A DNA stretch of 64,000 bases, taken from assembly GCA_964473485.1 (NCBI GenBank), contig CAYYPH010000001.1:372001-436000 (forward strand), given 5' to 3'. Source of the DNA: CAIVAT01 sp964473485 (GTDB lineage: Bacteria; Bacteroidota; Bacteroidia; Bacteroidales; FEN-979). The notes under the pieces were generated by a model, which did no database searches, had not been told where the DNA came from, and saw only the letters and a program-made list of their open reading frames with translations. Positions 7,202 to 14,596 of this stretch are shown in pieces; the first letter of the stretch is position 1; each line of letters begins with the position of its first letter. A program made the translations under genes and the position numbers.

Positions 7202-7983
7202 TTTTTCCGGATTTCCTCACCATCCTTAAACCTGATTACTTCCTGCACCCGGCCGAGCTCATCATATTGTGTCCATGCGCCATCTTTGTTTCCATCAACA
7301 TATTTGCCCGACAGTTTCAGTTTTCCATTGCGGAAATATTCTTTGGATTCGCCGTTCAGAAGGTCATTACGGTAATTATTCACCGACTGAAGCGTGTCAT
7401 TTTCGTAATAGGTCTTCTGAACTCCGTCAAACTTACCATCCTTGTAATTATAGTAGGCGATCAGCCTGCCGCTTTTATTGTACCATTTTGAATTACCATG
7501 TTTCAGATCATCCTTATAATAGGTCTCTTCCTGGATTTTCCCGTTATCTGCATATTTCCTGTACAATCCATTCTTCTTCCCATTCTGAAAAATTGTTTCG
7601 GATACCGGGGTTTCGTTGTACTGACCATAATAAATCGTTTCACCGTGAAGCAATCCGTTTTTATAATTCTCACAAACCGTGATTTTTCCTTTGCGGTCCA
7701 ATTGAATGGAGAGGCCGTCTTTCAAGCCGTTGGAATAGGACTCGATTCGGTAAACGACCCGGCTTGGATAGAACCCCACCCAATTGTCAACCTTCTGGTT
7801 GTTTTTATAAAAACCTTTAAAGGTCATTTCTCCCTGTTTTTCAATCCAGTACCCGGTTTTGTTACCCTGGGCGTCGGTCCGGTTGGCCGAATCAGGAATC
7901 TGCAAATCATCAGCGGCAATCTGGGCAGTCAGGAAAACCGGAAAAAGAATGGCCAAGGTTGCAAGTAAAAATTTGTAATTCAT
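7198..7983 (-). CDS. YwqK-family MORN-type repeat protein, exported
   Basis: 261 residues: a signal peptide (FLLATLAILFPVFLTAQ) followed by seven or more short antiparallel beta repeats of the MORN_2 type, recognisable as recurring G-x-Y/W ... N/DG-K pattern (GKKNGLYRKYADNGK, DGVQKTYYENDT, DLLNGESKEYFRNGK, GNKDGAWTQYDELGR). Databases often call such proteins 'YwqK family antitoxin', but no toxin gene accompanies it, and a signal peptide argues for a periplasmic or envelope location. It sits 11 bp after rimO and overlaps the thioesterase start. Function unknown; a scaffold or envelope-binding role is possible. Confidence 0.75.
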   Translation of the reverse strand: MNYKFLLATLAILFPVFLTAQIAADDLQIPDSANRTDAQGNKTGYWIEKQGEMTFKGFYKNNQKVDNWVGFYPSRVVYRIESYSNGLKDGLSIQLDRKGKITVCENYKNGLLHGETIYYGQYNETPVSETIFQNGKKNGLYRKYADNGKIQEETYYKDDLKHGNSKWYNKSGRLIAYYNYKDGKFDGVQKTYYENDTLQSVNNYRNDLLNGESKEYFRNGKLKLSGKYVDGNKDGAWTQYDELGRVQEVIRFKDGEEIRKK

Positions 7984-7994
7984 AGCGATATGGA

Positions 7995-9311
7995 TTAAAT
8001 TTTGTTCAACTCTCCAAAAAGATCAAATGCATCGGCACCTACGATCTTTACATGATGAAACGAACCCGGAATAAGCCTATTGTGCGCAACAGGAATTAAA
8101 ACCTCATTGTCAACCTCGGGTGAATCAAACCGGGTGCGACCTATGAAGTACCCCCCTTCGCATCTGTCAATGATTACCTGTTCGATTTTTCCGATTTTCT
8201 CCTGATTCAACTCGAAGGAAATCTGTTCCTGGAGTTCCATGAGCTCTTCGGCCCGTTTCAGTTTCCGCCCAGCGGTCACGGAATCCTTCAACCGGTCGGC
8301 GGCAGTTCCTTCCTCAGCCGAATAGGTAAAGACTCCCATCCTGTCGAAGCGGAACTCACGGATGAATTCTTTCAGTTCTTTAAATTCAGCTGTTGTTTCT
8401 CCTGGATAACCGGTAATAAAAGTGGTGCGGATGGCTACGTCGGAGAGCCTGGTGCGAATTTTTTCAATAAGTGAGCGGGTTTCAGATCCGTTAAGCCCTC
8501 TTCTCATTGACTTCAGGATGCGGTCGCTGATATGCTGAAGAGGCATATCGATATACCGGCAGATGGCCGGGTAGCTCCGGATTACTTCGAGTAATCCGTC
8601 AGGAAAGCCATCAGGATAGGTATAGTGAAGCCGGATCCAATCTACTCCGGGTATTTCAGCAAGGCGGGCAAGCAGGGCGGGGAGCATTCTCTTTTTATAG
8701 ATATCCAGTCCGTAGTATGTTGTATCCTGTGAAATCACATTGATCTCCCTAACTCCTTTACTAACAAGGAATTCAGCTTCGCGGATGATTTCATCCATGG
8801 GTCTGCTGATATGAGTGCCCCGGATGGAAGGAATTGCGCAAAAGGAGCATTTCCGGTTGCAACCCTCGGCAATCTTAAGATATGCGTAATGCTGGGGCGT
8901 GGTGATGGAGCGCTCTCCCAGAAGTTCTTCCCTGTATCTCCCGCCAAGATGCCCGATTATCTCTTTCATCTCCCTGACCCCGAACCAGGCGTCTACTTCC
9001 GGAATTTCCTCTGCCAGTTTATTTTTGTACCGTTCCGAAAGACAACCCATGACAAGCAGGTGCTTAATCTTTCGCTGCGCCTTGGCCTGAACAAAAGACA
9101 GTATGGTATCGACTGATTCCTGTTTGGCATCGTGAATAAAACCGCAGGTGTTGATAATAGCAGTATCGAATTTTTCATTTCCTGCCGGATCGAAGATCAC
9201 CGAAAATCCATTGGATTCAGCCTGACGGATAAGTACTTCGCTGTCGACCAGGTTTTTGGCACATCCCAGTGAAACAACACCTATCTTCCTGGCAGAACCC
9301 CTGGTTTTCAT
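7995..9311 (-). CDS. rimO: Ribosomal protein S12 methylthiotransferase RimO
   Basis: Radical SAM enzyme that adds a methylthio group to the conserved Asp of ribosomal protein S12. The N-terminal MTTase domain has cysteines at about 17, 56 and 90 for one 4Fe-4S cluster; the radical SAM motif CNRKCSFC is at 151-158 (CX3CX2C); a TRAM domain occupies roughly the last 70 residues. Total 438 residues is normal. The SLGCAKNLVDSE opening and the PLQHIS segment favour RimO over MiaB. It is 5 bp downstream of ftsY and cotranscribed with it. Confidence 0.95.
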   Translation of the reverse strand: MKTRGSARKIGVVSLGCAKNLVDSEVLIRQAESNGFSVIFDPAGNEKFDTAIINTCGFIHDAKQESVDTILSFVQAKAQRKIKHLLVMGCLSERYKNKLAEEIPEVDAWFGVREMKEIIGHLGGRYREELLGERSITTPQHYAYLKIAEGCNRKCSFCAIPSIRGTHISRPMDEIIREAEFLVSKGVREINVISQDTTYYGLDIYKKRMLPALLARLAEIPGVDWIRLHYTYPDGFPDGLLEVIRSYPAICRYIDMPLQHISDRILKSMRRGLNGSETRSLIEKIRTRLSDVAIRTTFITGYPGETTAEFKELKEFIREFRFDRMGVFTYSAEEGTAADRLKDSVTAGRKLKRAEELMELQEQISFELNQEKIGKIEQVIIDRCEGGYFIGRTRFDSPEVDNEVLIPVAHNRLIPGSFHHVKIVGADAFDLFGELNKI

Positions 9312-9316
9312 TTGTG

Positions 9317-10270
9317 TCAGTTATTAAAGAGGCTGTCTACAAATTCCACCCTGTTGAATACCTGCAAGTCATCAATTCCTTCGCCAACACCAATATATTT
9401 TACAGGGATCCTGAACTGATCCGAAATTCCGATTACGACACCGCCCTTTGCGGTGCCATCCAGTTTGGTGAGTGCAAGGGCATTCACTTCGGTGGCGGCC
9501 GTAAACTGCTTAGCTTGTTCAAAGGCGTTCTGGCCCGTTGAAGCGTCTAGGATCAACAATACCTCGTGGGGGGCATCGGGGATCAGCTTTTGAATCACTT
9601 TCCGGATCTTCGACAGTTCGTTCATCAGGTTCACTTTATTGTGCAGACGGCCAGCGGTGTCGATGATCACAACGTCGGCGTTGCGTGCAATGGCCGATTT
9701 CACTGTATCATAGGCCACCGAAGCAGGGTCGGCTCCCATGCCCTGGGTGATGACAGGAACCCCGACACGTTCGGCCCAGATGGTGATCTGATCGACAGCC
9801 GCAGCACGAAATGTATCGGCAGCGCCGATCAGCACGTTTTTTCCCGACTTTTTAAACTGGTTGGCAAGTTTCCCGATGGTTGTGGTCTTCCCTACCCCGT
9901 TAACGCCAACCACCATGATCACATAGGGATGTTTGTCATGCGGGACTTCAAATTCAGAATAATCGCCGGTGCTGTTCTCCTGCAGCAGCGAGGCAATCTC
10001 TTCTTTCAGAAGGTTATTCAGTTCCGATGTGCCGAGGTACTTGTCGCGGGAGGCTCTTTTCTGGATCCGTTCAATGATCCTGAGGGTCGTATCAACGCCA
10101 ACATCTGAGGTAACCAGAATCTCTTCAAGGTTATCAAGCACTTCATCATCAATGCTAGATTTACCAATGATAGCCTTTGAAATCCTGGAAATGATACTGG
10201 TCTTTGTTTTCTGAAGACCCTGGTCCAGTTTTTCCTTTTTTTCTCTTGTGAATATGCTGAAAAGTCCCAT
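9317..10270 (-). CDS. ftsY: Signal recognition particle receptor FtsY
   Basis: SRP-receptor GTPase that docks ribosome-SRP complexes at the inner membrane. The 317-residue protein has the N domain (helical, about 20-110) and G domain with P-loop GVNGVGKTT (122-130), DTAGR (204-208) and TKLDGTAKGG (268-277), plus the insertion-box region DTFRAAA. The long acidic A domain of enterobacterial FtsY is missing, as is usual in Bacteroidota; the N-terminus is a short lysine-rich amphipathic stretch. It follows rpmG and DUF4295 after a 70-bp gap containing a strong hairpin, and is directly followed by rimO. Confidence 0.95.
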   Translation of the reverse strand: MGLFSIFTREKKEKLDQGLQKTKTSIISRISKAIIGKSSIDDEVLDNLEEILVTSDVGVDTTLRIIERIQKRASRDKYLGTSELNNLLKEEIASLLQENSTGDYSEFEVPHDKHPYVIMVVGVNGVGKTTTIGKLANQFKKSGKNVLIGAADTFRAAAVDQITIWAERVGVPVITQGMGADPASVAYDTVKSAIARNADVVIIDTAGRLHNKVNLMNELSKIRKVIQKLIPDAPHEVLLILDASTGQNAFEQAKQFTAATEVNALALTKLDGTAKGGVVIGISDQFRIPVKYIGVGEGIDDLQVFNRVEFVDSLFNN

Positions 10271-10291
10271 GCCTGATGATGATATATAAAA

Positions 10292-10321
10292 AAAGCTTTT
10301 TTCCGAAGAAAAAAGCTTTTC
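10292..10321 (-). terminator. Perfect 13-bp hairpin between DUF4295 gene and ftsY
   Basis: Arms 10292-10304 and 10309-10321 are perfectly complementary around a CGAA loop. The stem is AT-rich with only two internal G-C pairs and a closing C-G, and each strand ends in a short T tract. It could end or attenuate the L33-DUF4295 transcript before ftsY, or protect an mRNA end. Confidence 0.55.
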
Positions 10322-10340
10322 AATGTAACGATTAAAAAGA

Positions 10341-10502
10341 TTAATTTTCCTTGTTGGCTAAAAAATCTTTCACACTATCGTTAGCAACAATGGTTTCCTT
10401 AAAAACATAGGCTCCGGTCTTGGGTGACCTGACCATCCGGATCACTTTGGTGAAATCTTTTCCCGAACTAGCCTTAAATGCAGCAACTACTTTCTTTGCC
10501 AT
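10341..10502 (-). CDS. DUF4295 family small ribosome-associated-type protein
   Basis: A 53-residue protein beginning MAKKVVAAFKASSGKDF and containing MVRSPKTGAYVFKE, which matches the DUF4295 family found almost only in Bacteroidota, next to ribosomal protein genes. It is highly basic. It is encoded 8 bp after rpmG, and its start ATG at 10502 is the only sensible one. Its location with L33 and its conservation suggest a role at the ribosome or in translation, but no function is established to my knowledge. Confidence 0.9.
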   Translation of the reverse strand: MAKKVVAAFKASSGKDFTKVIRMVRSPKTGAYVFKETIVANDSVKDFLANKEN

Positions 10503-10510
10503 ATTATAAA

Positions 10511-10699
10511 TTATTTAATTTCCTTGTGAACCGTAACTTTTTTCAAATAGGAGTTGTATTTCTTCAATTCGATGCGTTCCGGCGTATTTTTCTTGTTCTT
10601 GGTTGTAATGTAACGTGAAATGCCCGGAACGCCGCTTGTTTTCTGCTCCGTACATTCCAGGATCACCTGTATTCGCTGGTCTTTACTCTTCTTTGCCAT
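10511..10699 (-). CDS. rpmG: 50S ribosomal protein L33
   Basis: 62 residues starting MAKKSKDQRIQVILECTEQ and containing GISRYITTKNKKNTPERIELKKYN, the conserved core of L33. The zinc-type cysteine pairs are not present apart from a single Cys, so this is a non-zinc (C-) form. The usual neighbour rpmB (L28) is not directly upstream here: the promoter at 10730-10759 and then the divergent xerD gene follow. First gene of the rpmG-DUF4295-(ftsY-rimO) run. Confidence 0.93.
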   Translation of the reverse strand: MAKKSKDQRIQVILECTEQKTSGVPGISRYITTKNKKNTPERIELKKYNSYLKKVTVHKEIK

Positions 10700-10729
10700 C
10701 GTTATCTATACTTTATTTTTTCGGGACTG

Positions 10730-10759
10730 CAAAATTAAACCATTTCATGGAAAAAACAA
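10730..10759 (-). promoter_or_regulatory. Promoter of rpmG operon (TTG-N19-TAATTTTG)
   Basis: Minus strand TTG (CAA at 10757-10759), 19-bp spacer, then TAATTTTG (10730-10737): a complete Bacteroidota-type promoter, 31 bp before the L33 start codon. Confidence 0.75.
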
Positions 10760-10778
10760 AATATATTTCATTAGTTTG

Positions 10779-10786
10779 TATTTTTG
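10779..10786 (+). promoter_or_regulatory. -7 element TATTTTTG of xerD
   Basis: Exact TAnnTTTG 35 bp before the xerD ATG; no TTG at canonical -33 spacing. Divergent from the rpmG promoter. Confidence 0.4.
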
Positions 10787-10821
10787 GTCCCTGACAGTTC
10801 GCGGCATATTCAGAAAACAGA

Positions 10822-11721
10822 ATGTGGAAATCATATATAAACGGCTTCAAATCATACCTTCAGCTTGAAAGATCACTTTCTGCAAATTCGGTTGAGGCCT
10901 ATCTTCATGATGTGAATTCCCTTGTGCAGTACCTCGAAATCAACCAGTCAACCTGCAGTCCAGGCTCTCTGACGCTTCGTGAGCTGCAAAACTTTCTCAA
11001 ATGGATCAATGAACTCGGGATGACGGCCCGCACCCAGGCGAGGGTCATTTCAGGGATCAGGGCATTTTACAAATACCTGGTAATGGAAAACATCACCGCC
11101 ACCAATCCAACGGAATTACTCGAATTGCCCAAAATCGGGAGAAAGTTGCCGGACACACTCAGTGTTAGCGAGATAGAACAACTGGTTGCGGCCATCGATC
11201 TGAGTACACCCGAAGGAAAGAGAAACAAAGCCATGCTTGAAATCTTATATGGATGTGGCTTACGGGTATCGGAGTTGGTGAACCTGAAAATCTCACATCT
11301 GTTCTTCAGGGAAGGATTCATCAAAGTTACCGGCAAGGGTAACAAAGAGCGACTCATACCTTTAGGACAGACCGCCATGGATGAAACAGAACACTACTTG
11401 CACAGTATCAGACCAATGCATCCGGTAGTTCCCGGCCAGGAGGATAATCTTTTCCTAAACAGGCGCGGTCGTAAGTTAACCCGTGTGATGATTTTTACAA
11501 TTATAAAAGGATTGGCGCAGCAGGCCGGAATTAAAAAAAAGATCAGCCCTCATACTTTCCGCCATTCCTTTGCCACCCATCTTGTTGAGGGAGGAGCGGA
11601 CCTGAGAGCGGTCCAGGAAATGCTCGGCCATGAATCGATCACAACGACCGAGATATACACCCATCTTGACCGTGATTACCTGCGGAGCACCATCCTCCAG
11701 TTTCATCCAAGAAGCCAATGA
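10822..11721 (+). CDS. xerD: Site-specific tyrosine recombinase XerD/XerC
   Basis: Recombinase that resolves chromosome dimers at dif together with a second Xer protein and FtsK. The 299-residue length, SAM-like N-terminal core-binding domain (1-90) and catalytic domain are standard. Catalytic residues are all visible: R148 (CGLRVSEL), K172 (GKGNKERL), H244 and R247 (HTFRHSFATH), H270 (LGHES) and nucleophile Y279 (TEIYTHLD). The lack of any accessory or mobile gene nearby and the canonical length favour the housekeeping Xer enzyme over an integrase. XerD rather than XerC is judged from overall similarity and is less certain. Confidence 0.92.
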   Translation: MWKSYINGFKSYLQLERSLSANSVEAYLHDVNSLVQYLEINQSTCSPGSLTLRELQNFLKWINELGMTARTQARVISGIRAFYKYLVMENITATNPTELLELPKIGRKLPDTLSVSEIEQLVAAIDLSTPEGKRNKAMLEILYGCGLRVSELVNLKISHLFFREGFIKVTGKGNKERLIPLGQTAMDETEHYLHSIRPMHPVVPGQEDNLFLNRRGRKLTRVMIFTIIKGLAQQAGIKKKISPHTFRHSFATHLVEGGADLRAVQEMLGHESITTTEIYTHLDRDYLRSTILQFHPRSQ

Positions 11722-11757
11722 AGCGTGATCAAGCAACCTGATAGTCTCGTCAATGGT

Positions 11758-12552
11758 TTATTTAAAGGGTGAATCTGGCTCTTTGGCCATGTGGTTGTAG
11801 ACCATTTTATCCATGAATCCGGGAAAAAATTTATTGAGAAGTACCGTCAACCGGCCCATGGTGGTCAGTATGATCCTGTCTTTACGTTTTTCGACAGCAT
11901 GGATGATGTGAAGAGCGACCTCTTCGGCCGACATCAGTTTACTTTCATCGAGCGGGGTTTCACCCTGTGATGTTCCGTCTTTCGAAAGCGCAACATTCCT
12001 GATATTGGAGGTCGTAAAACCCGGGCATGCAATGAGCACGTGAAGACCTCTCTTCATATTCTCAATCCGAAGAACCTCGAGGAATCCCTGCATTGCAAAT
12101 TTCGACGCCGAATAACCGGTGCGTCCCGGAAGACCTTTGTAGCCGGCAACCGATGAAACACCTACGACAGATCCCTTCGACGCCAACAGGTAAGGCAGTG
12201 CAAATTTGGTACAATATACAGTACCCCAGAAGTTTGTATCCATCAGTTTCCTGAGTACATCGAGGTCGACGTCGGCAAACAGTGCACGCATTGAAATCCC
12301 GGCATTGTTTACCAGGATATCGATGCGTCCATATTTTTCAATGGCGGCGCCGACCAGTTTCCGGCAATCCTCTTCGCGGCTCACATCGGTTATAACGTGA
12401 ATGAGACCTGGCGATAGCTGTATAAGCTCAGGATCAGTAATTCCAGACCGGGAAGCAAGAACGAGCCTGGCACCGCGTCTGGCAAATTCAAATGCCAGCG
12501 CTTTTCCAATTCCGGATGATGCTCCTGTGATGACCACAACCTTGTTCTGCAT
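11758..12552 (-). CDS. Short-chain dehydrogenase/reductase (SDR) family
   Basis: 264-residue classical SDR using NAD(P)H. It shows the cofactor motif TGASSGIGKALA near the N-terminus, NNAG (VNNAGISM), the catalytic Ser in VSSVAGYKG and YSASKFAMQ (Tyr-x3-Lys). The frame is open to 12645, but ATG 12552 begins directly with MQNKVVVITGAS, as in the family, and follows a TAnnTTTG element at 12589-12596. It is divergent from the aminotransferase. The substrate is unknown; similar proteins act on lipid-like or sugar alcohols. Confidence 0.85.
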   Translation of the reverse strand: MQNKVVVITGASSGIGKALAFEFARRGARLVLASRSGITDPELIQLSPGLIHVITDVSREEDCRKLVGAAIEKYGRIDILVNNAGISMRALFADVDLDVLRKLMDTNFWGTVYCTKFALPYLLASKGSVVGVSSVAGYKGLPGRTGYSASKFAMQGFLEVLRIENMKRGLHVLIACPGFTTSNIRNVALSKDGTSQGETPLDESKLMSAEEVALHIIHAVEKRKDRIILTTMGRLTVLLNKFFPGFMDKMVYNHMAKEPDSPFK

Positions 12553-12588
12553 GACTAAATCTTTTAGTTTATCTATTTGAGCCCGATG

Positions 12589-12596
12589 CAAAGATA
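12589..12596 (-). promoter_or_regulatory. -7 element TATCTTTG of the SDR gene
   Basis: Exact TAnnTTTG on the minus strand, 36 bp before the ATG at 12552. It lies back to back with the plus-strand element at 12616, so the two promoters overlap. Confidence 0.5.
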
Positions 12597-12615
12597 TCCA
12601 TATCCCTCGATTTAA

Positions 12616-12623
12616 TATCTTTG
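12616..12623 (+). promoter_or_regulatory. -7 element TATCTTTG of the aminotransferase gene
   Basis: Exact TAnnTTTG 20 bp before the ATG at 12644; same octamer as the divergent SDR element, 19 bp apart. Confidence 0.5.
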
Positions 12624-12643
12624 GCAGGTTTAAAACACAAGCC

Positions 12644-13831
12644 ATGACTGATCGTGAGATTTTTTACCGGCATCTGGGTTTGCCCTCTTTTACCCCAATG
12701 GACCTGGAGATTGTTAAAGCTGAAGGTGTTTGGTTTTTCGACCGGCCTGGAAAAAAGTACATGGACCTTGTTTCTGGAATCACTGTGAGCAATGTGGGAC
12801 ATCGCCACCCGGAGGTCATCAGGGCCATTGAAGACCAGATTGGTAAATATCTGCATCTGAACGTTTACGGAGAATTCATACAATCGCCCCAGGTCCGGCT
12901 TGCAGAAAAGCTGGTCAGTCTTCTCCCAAGTCATCTTGATTCGGTGTATTTTGTCAACTCAGGGAGTGAAGCAGTTGAGGGGGCAATGAAATTGGCCAAA
13001 AGGTATACCGGTCGCACCGAGATCATTTCTTTCATGGATGCTTATCATGGCAGCACACAGGGAAGCCTGAGCATTCTGGGAAATGAAAACCTGAAGAATG
13101 CATTCAGACCTTTGCTTCCGGATATCCGTACGATAGAATTCAACAATTATTGCCACCTCGAAAAGATCACTAACCGCACAGCCTGTGTTGTTATTGAGAC
13201 CATCCAGGCAGAGGCCGGTATAGTTTGGGCAGAAGAGTTTTTCCTGCAACAACTACAGAAACGATGTGCCAAACTCGGCGTGCTGATCGTGGTGGATGAT
13301 GTGCAGATGGGGCTGGGACGAACCGGCAAGATGTTCAGCCATGAAAATTTCGACTTTAAGCCTGATATCCTTCTACTGGCCAAGGCCCTCGGAGCGGGTA
13401 TGCCACTCGGTGCTTTCATTGCTTCAAAAAAGGTGATGGACACCCTTGCCAGCAAGCCCGAACTGGGCCATATCACTACATTCGGCGGGCATCCGGTTTG
13501 TTGCGCCTCCGGGTTAGCCGGGCTTGAAATACTGACTCATGGTGACCTCGTGGCGAAGGCGGCAGAAAAGGGCGCTTTTCTTGAAAAAAGTCTATCGGGA
13601 ATAAAAGGATTCGGTGAGATCAGAAGAGCCGGACTGGCGCTCGGCATCGACCTGTCAGATTCTTCCAGGAAGGGAACATTCATGAAATCAGCACTTGACG
13701 AGGGAGCCATCATCGACTGGTTTCTTTTCAAACCCGCCACTTTCCGTCTTGCCCCGCCCCTCACAATTACCTGGGATGAATTGGAAGAAGGCTGCAACAG
13801 GATCAGCAGGGCAGCTGCAGCGGCACTTTAA
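12644..13831 (+). CDS. Class III PLP-dependent aminotransferase
   Basis: 395-residue fold-type I aminotransferase of the acetylornithine/ornithine/GABA group. PLP-contact features: SGSEAVEGAMKLAKRYTGR (phosphate-binding Gly-Ser-Glu), the aromatic DAYHG stretch (about 132-136), Asp in VVDDVQMGLGRTG (about 218) and the Schiff-base lysine K247 in LLLAKALGAGMPLG. The substrate cannot be read from sequence; no arginine or polyamine biosynthesis genes adjoin it. The last of the motif differs slightly from the common DEVQTG, having DDVQMG. Its neighbour downstream, aat, is 37 bp away in the same direction. Confidence 0.88.
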   Translation: MTDREIFYRHLGLPSFTPMDLEIVKAEGVWFFDRPGKKYMDLVSGITVSNVGHRHPEVIRAIEDQIGKYLHLNVYGEFIQSPQVRLAEKLVSLLPSHLDSVYFVNSGSEAVEGAMKLAKRYTGRTEIISFMDAYHGSTQGSLSILGNENLKNAFRPLLPDIRTIEFNNYCHLEKITNRTACVVIETIQAEAGIVWAEEFFLQQLQKRCAKLGVLIVVDDVQMGLGRTGKMFSHENFDFKPDILLLAKALGAGMPLGAFIASKKVMDTLASKPELGHITTFGGHPVCCASGLAGLEILTHGDLVAKAAEKGAFLEKSLSGIKGFGEIRRAGLALGIDLSDSSRKGTFMKSALDEGAIIDWFLFKPATFRLAPPLTITWDELEEGCNRISRAAAAAL

Positions 13832-13868
13832 CGACGAAATGGATTAGAACATTTTCAATCCTGGTATT

Positions 13869-14546
13869 GTGACTATTTACCTATTACCTGAAGCGCCATT
13901 ATTTCCGCCGGCCGGAGATGCGGAAGAAGACGGTTTACTGGCAATCGGTGGCGATCTTTCAGCCGGTAGGCTGATTCAGGCCTATTCCAACGGTATCTTT
14001 CCCTGGTTTGAGGAGGATAAAACGATATACTGGTATTCACCTGATCCCCGCATGGTGTTGTTCCCTGAGAATTTTCATCCTCCGGACAGCCTGCAAAGGG
14101 TTGTCCGGTCGAAAAAATTCGAAGTGTCAATCGACCGCGATTTCGAAGGCGTAATTAAGGGGTGCGCCGAATCAGAAAGGCCCGGACAGGAAGGCACCTG
14201 GATCAGTGATACTTTTATCGCTGCATACACCACCCTTCATGCTGCCGGTCTGGCTCATTCCGTTGAAGTTTATGCCGGTGGAAATCTGGCGGGTGGGCTC
14301 TATGGTGTCTCACTCGGGGCGGCATTTTTTGGAGAAAGCATGTTTTTCAGGATGTGTGACGCTTCAAAAGTAGCCTTATCCTTCCTGGTTGATCATTGTA
14401 AATGCAACGGGCTATTATTCATCGATTGTCAGGTTGAGACCAGGCATCTGCTAAACCTCGGTGCAAGCCTGCTTCCGCGCGAACAATACCTGTCTATCCT
14501 CAGGAAGGCGCTCATGCTCCCAACAATTAAAAGAAAATGGGGATAA
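13869..14546 (+). CDS. aat: Leucyl/phenylalanyl-tRNA-protein transferase
   Basis: Transfers Leu or Phe from aminoacyl-tRNA to N-terminal Arg/Lys, creating N-degrons for ClpS-ClpAP. The 225-residue protein has the family's opening FPPAGDAEEDGLLAIGGDLS, the AYSNGIFPWFEED element, WYSPDPRMVL, HSVEVYAGGNLAGGLYGVSLG and FIDCQVETRHLLNLGAS, all strongly conserved in Aat. The start codon is GTG at 13869. It is followed by a convergent gene and a shared hairpin. ClpS is encoded in the same window. Confidence 0.95.
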   Translation: MTIYLLPEAPLFPPAGDAEEDGLLAIGGDLSAGRLIQAYSNGIFPWFEEDKTIYWYSPDPRMVLFPENFHPPDSLQRVVRSKKFEVSIDRDFEGVIKGCAESERPGQEGTWISDTFIAAYTTLHAAGLAHSVEVYAGGNLAGGLYGVSLGAAFFGESMFFRMCDASKVALSFLVDHCKCNGLLFIDCQVETRHLLNLGASLLPREQYLSILRKALMLPTIKRKWG

Positions 14547-14571
14547 AGATTTTAACATCCTCATCCCCATT
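14536..14571. terminator. Bidirectional hairpin between aat and C1 peptidase gene
   Basis: AATGGGGAT (14536-14544) pairs with ATCCCCATT (14563-14571), 9 bp with an 18-nt loop. It overlaps the aat stop codon and lies between convergent genes. On the minus strand it ends with TTTT-like sequence, on the plus strand no clear T-run follows. Confidence 0.5.
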
Positions 14572-14596
14572 GACTCAAAATTACCTGCCCGAGTTC

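Noticed and set aside
7198..7983. Toxin-antitoxin system with the YwqK-like protein
   Set aside because: No toxin partner is adjacent and the protein has an export signal; the name comes from database habit.
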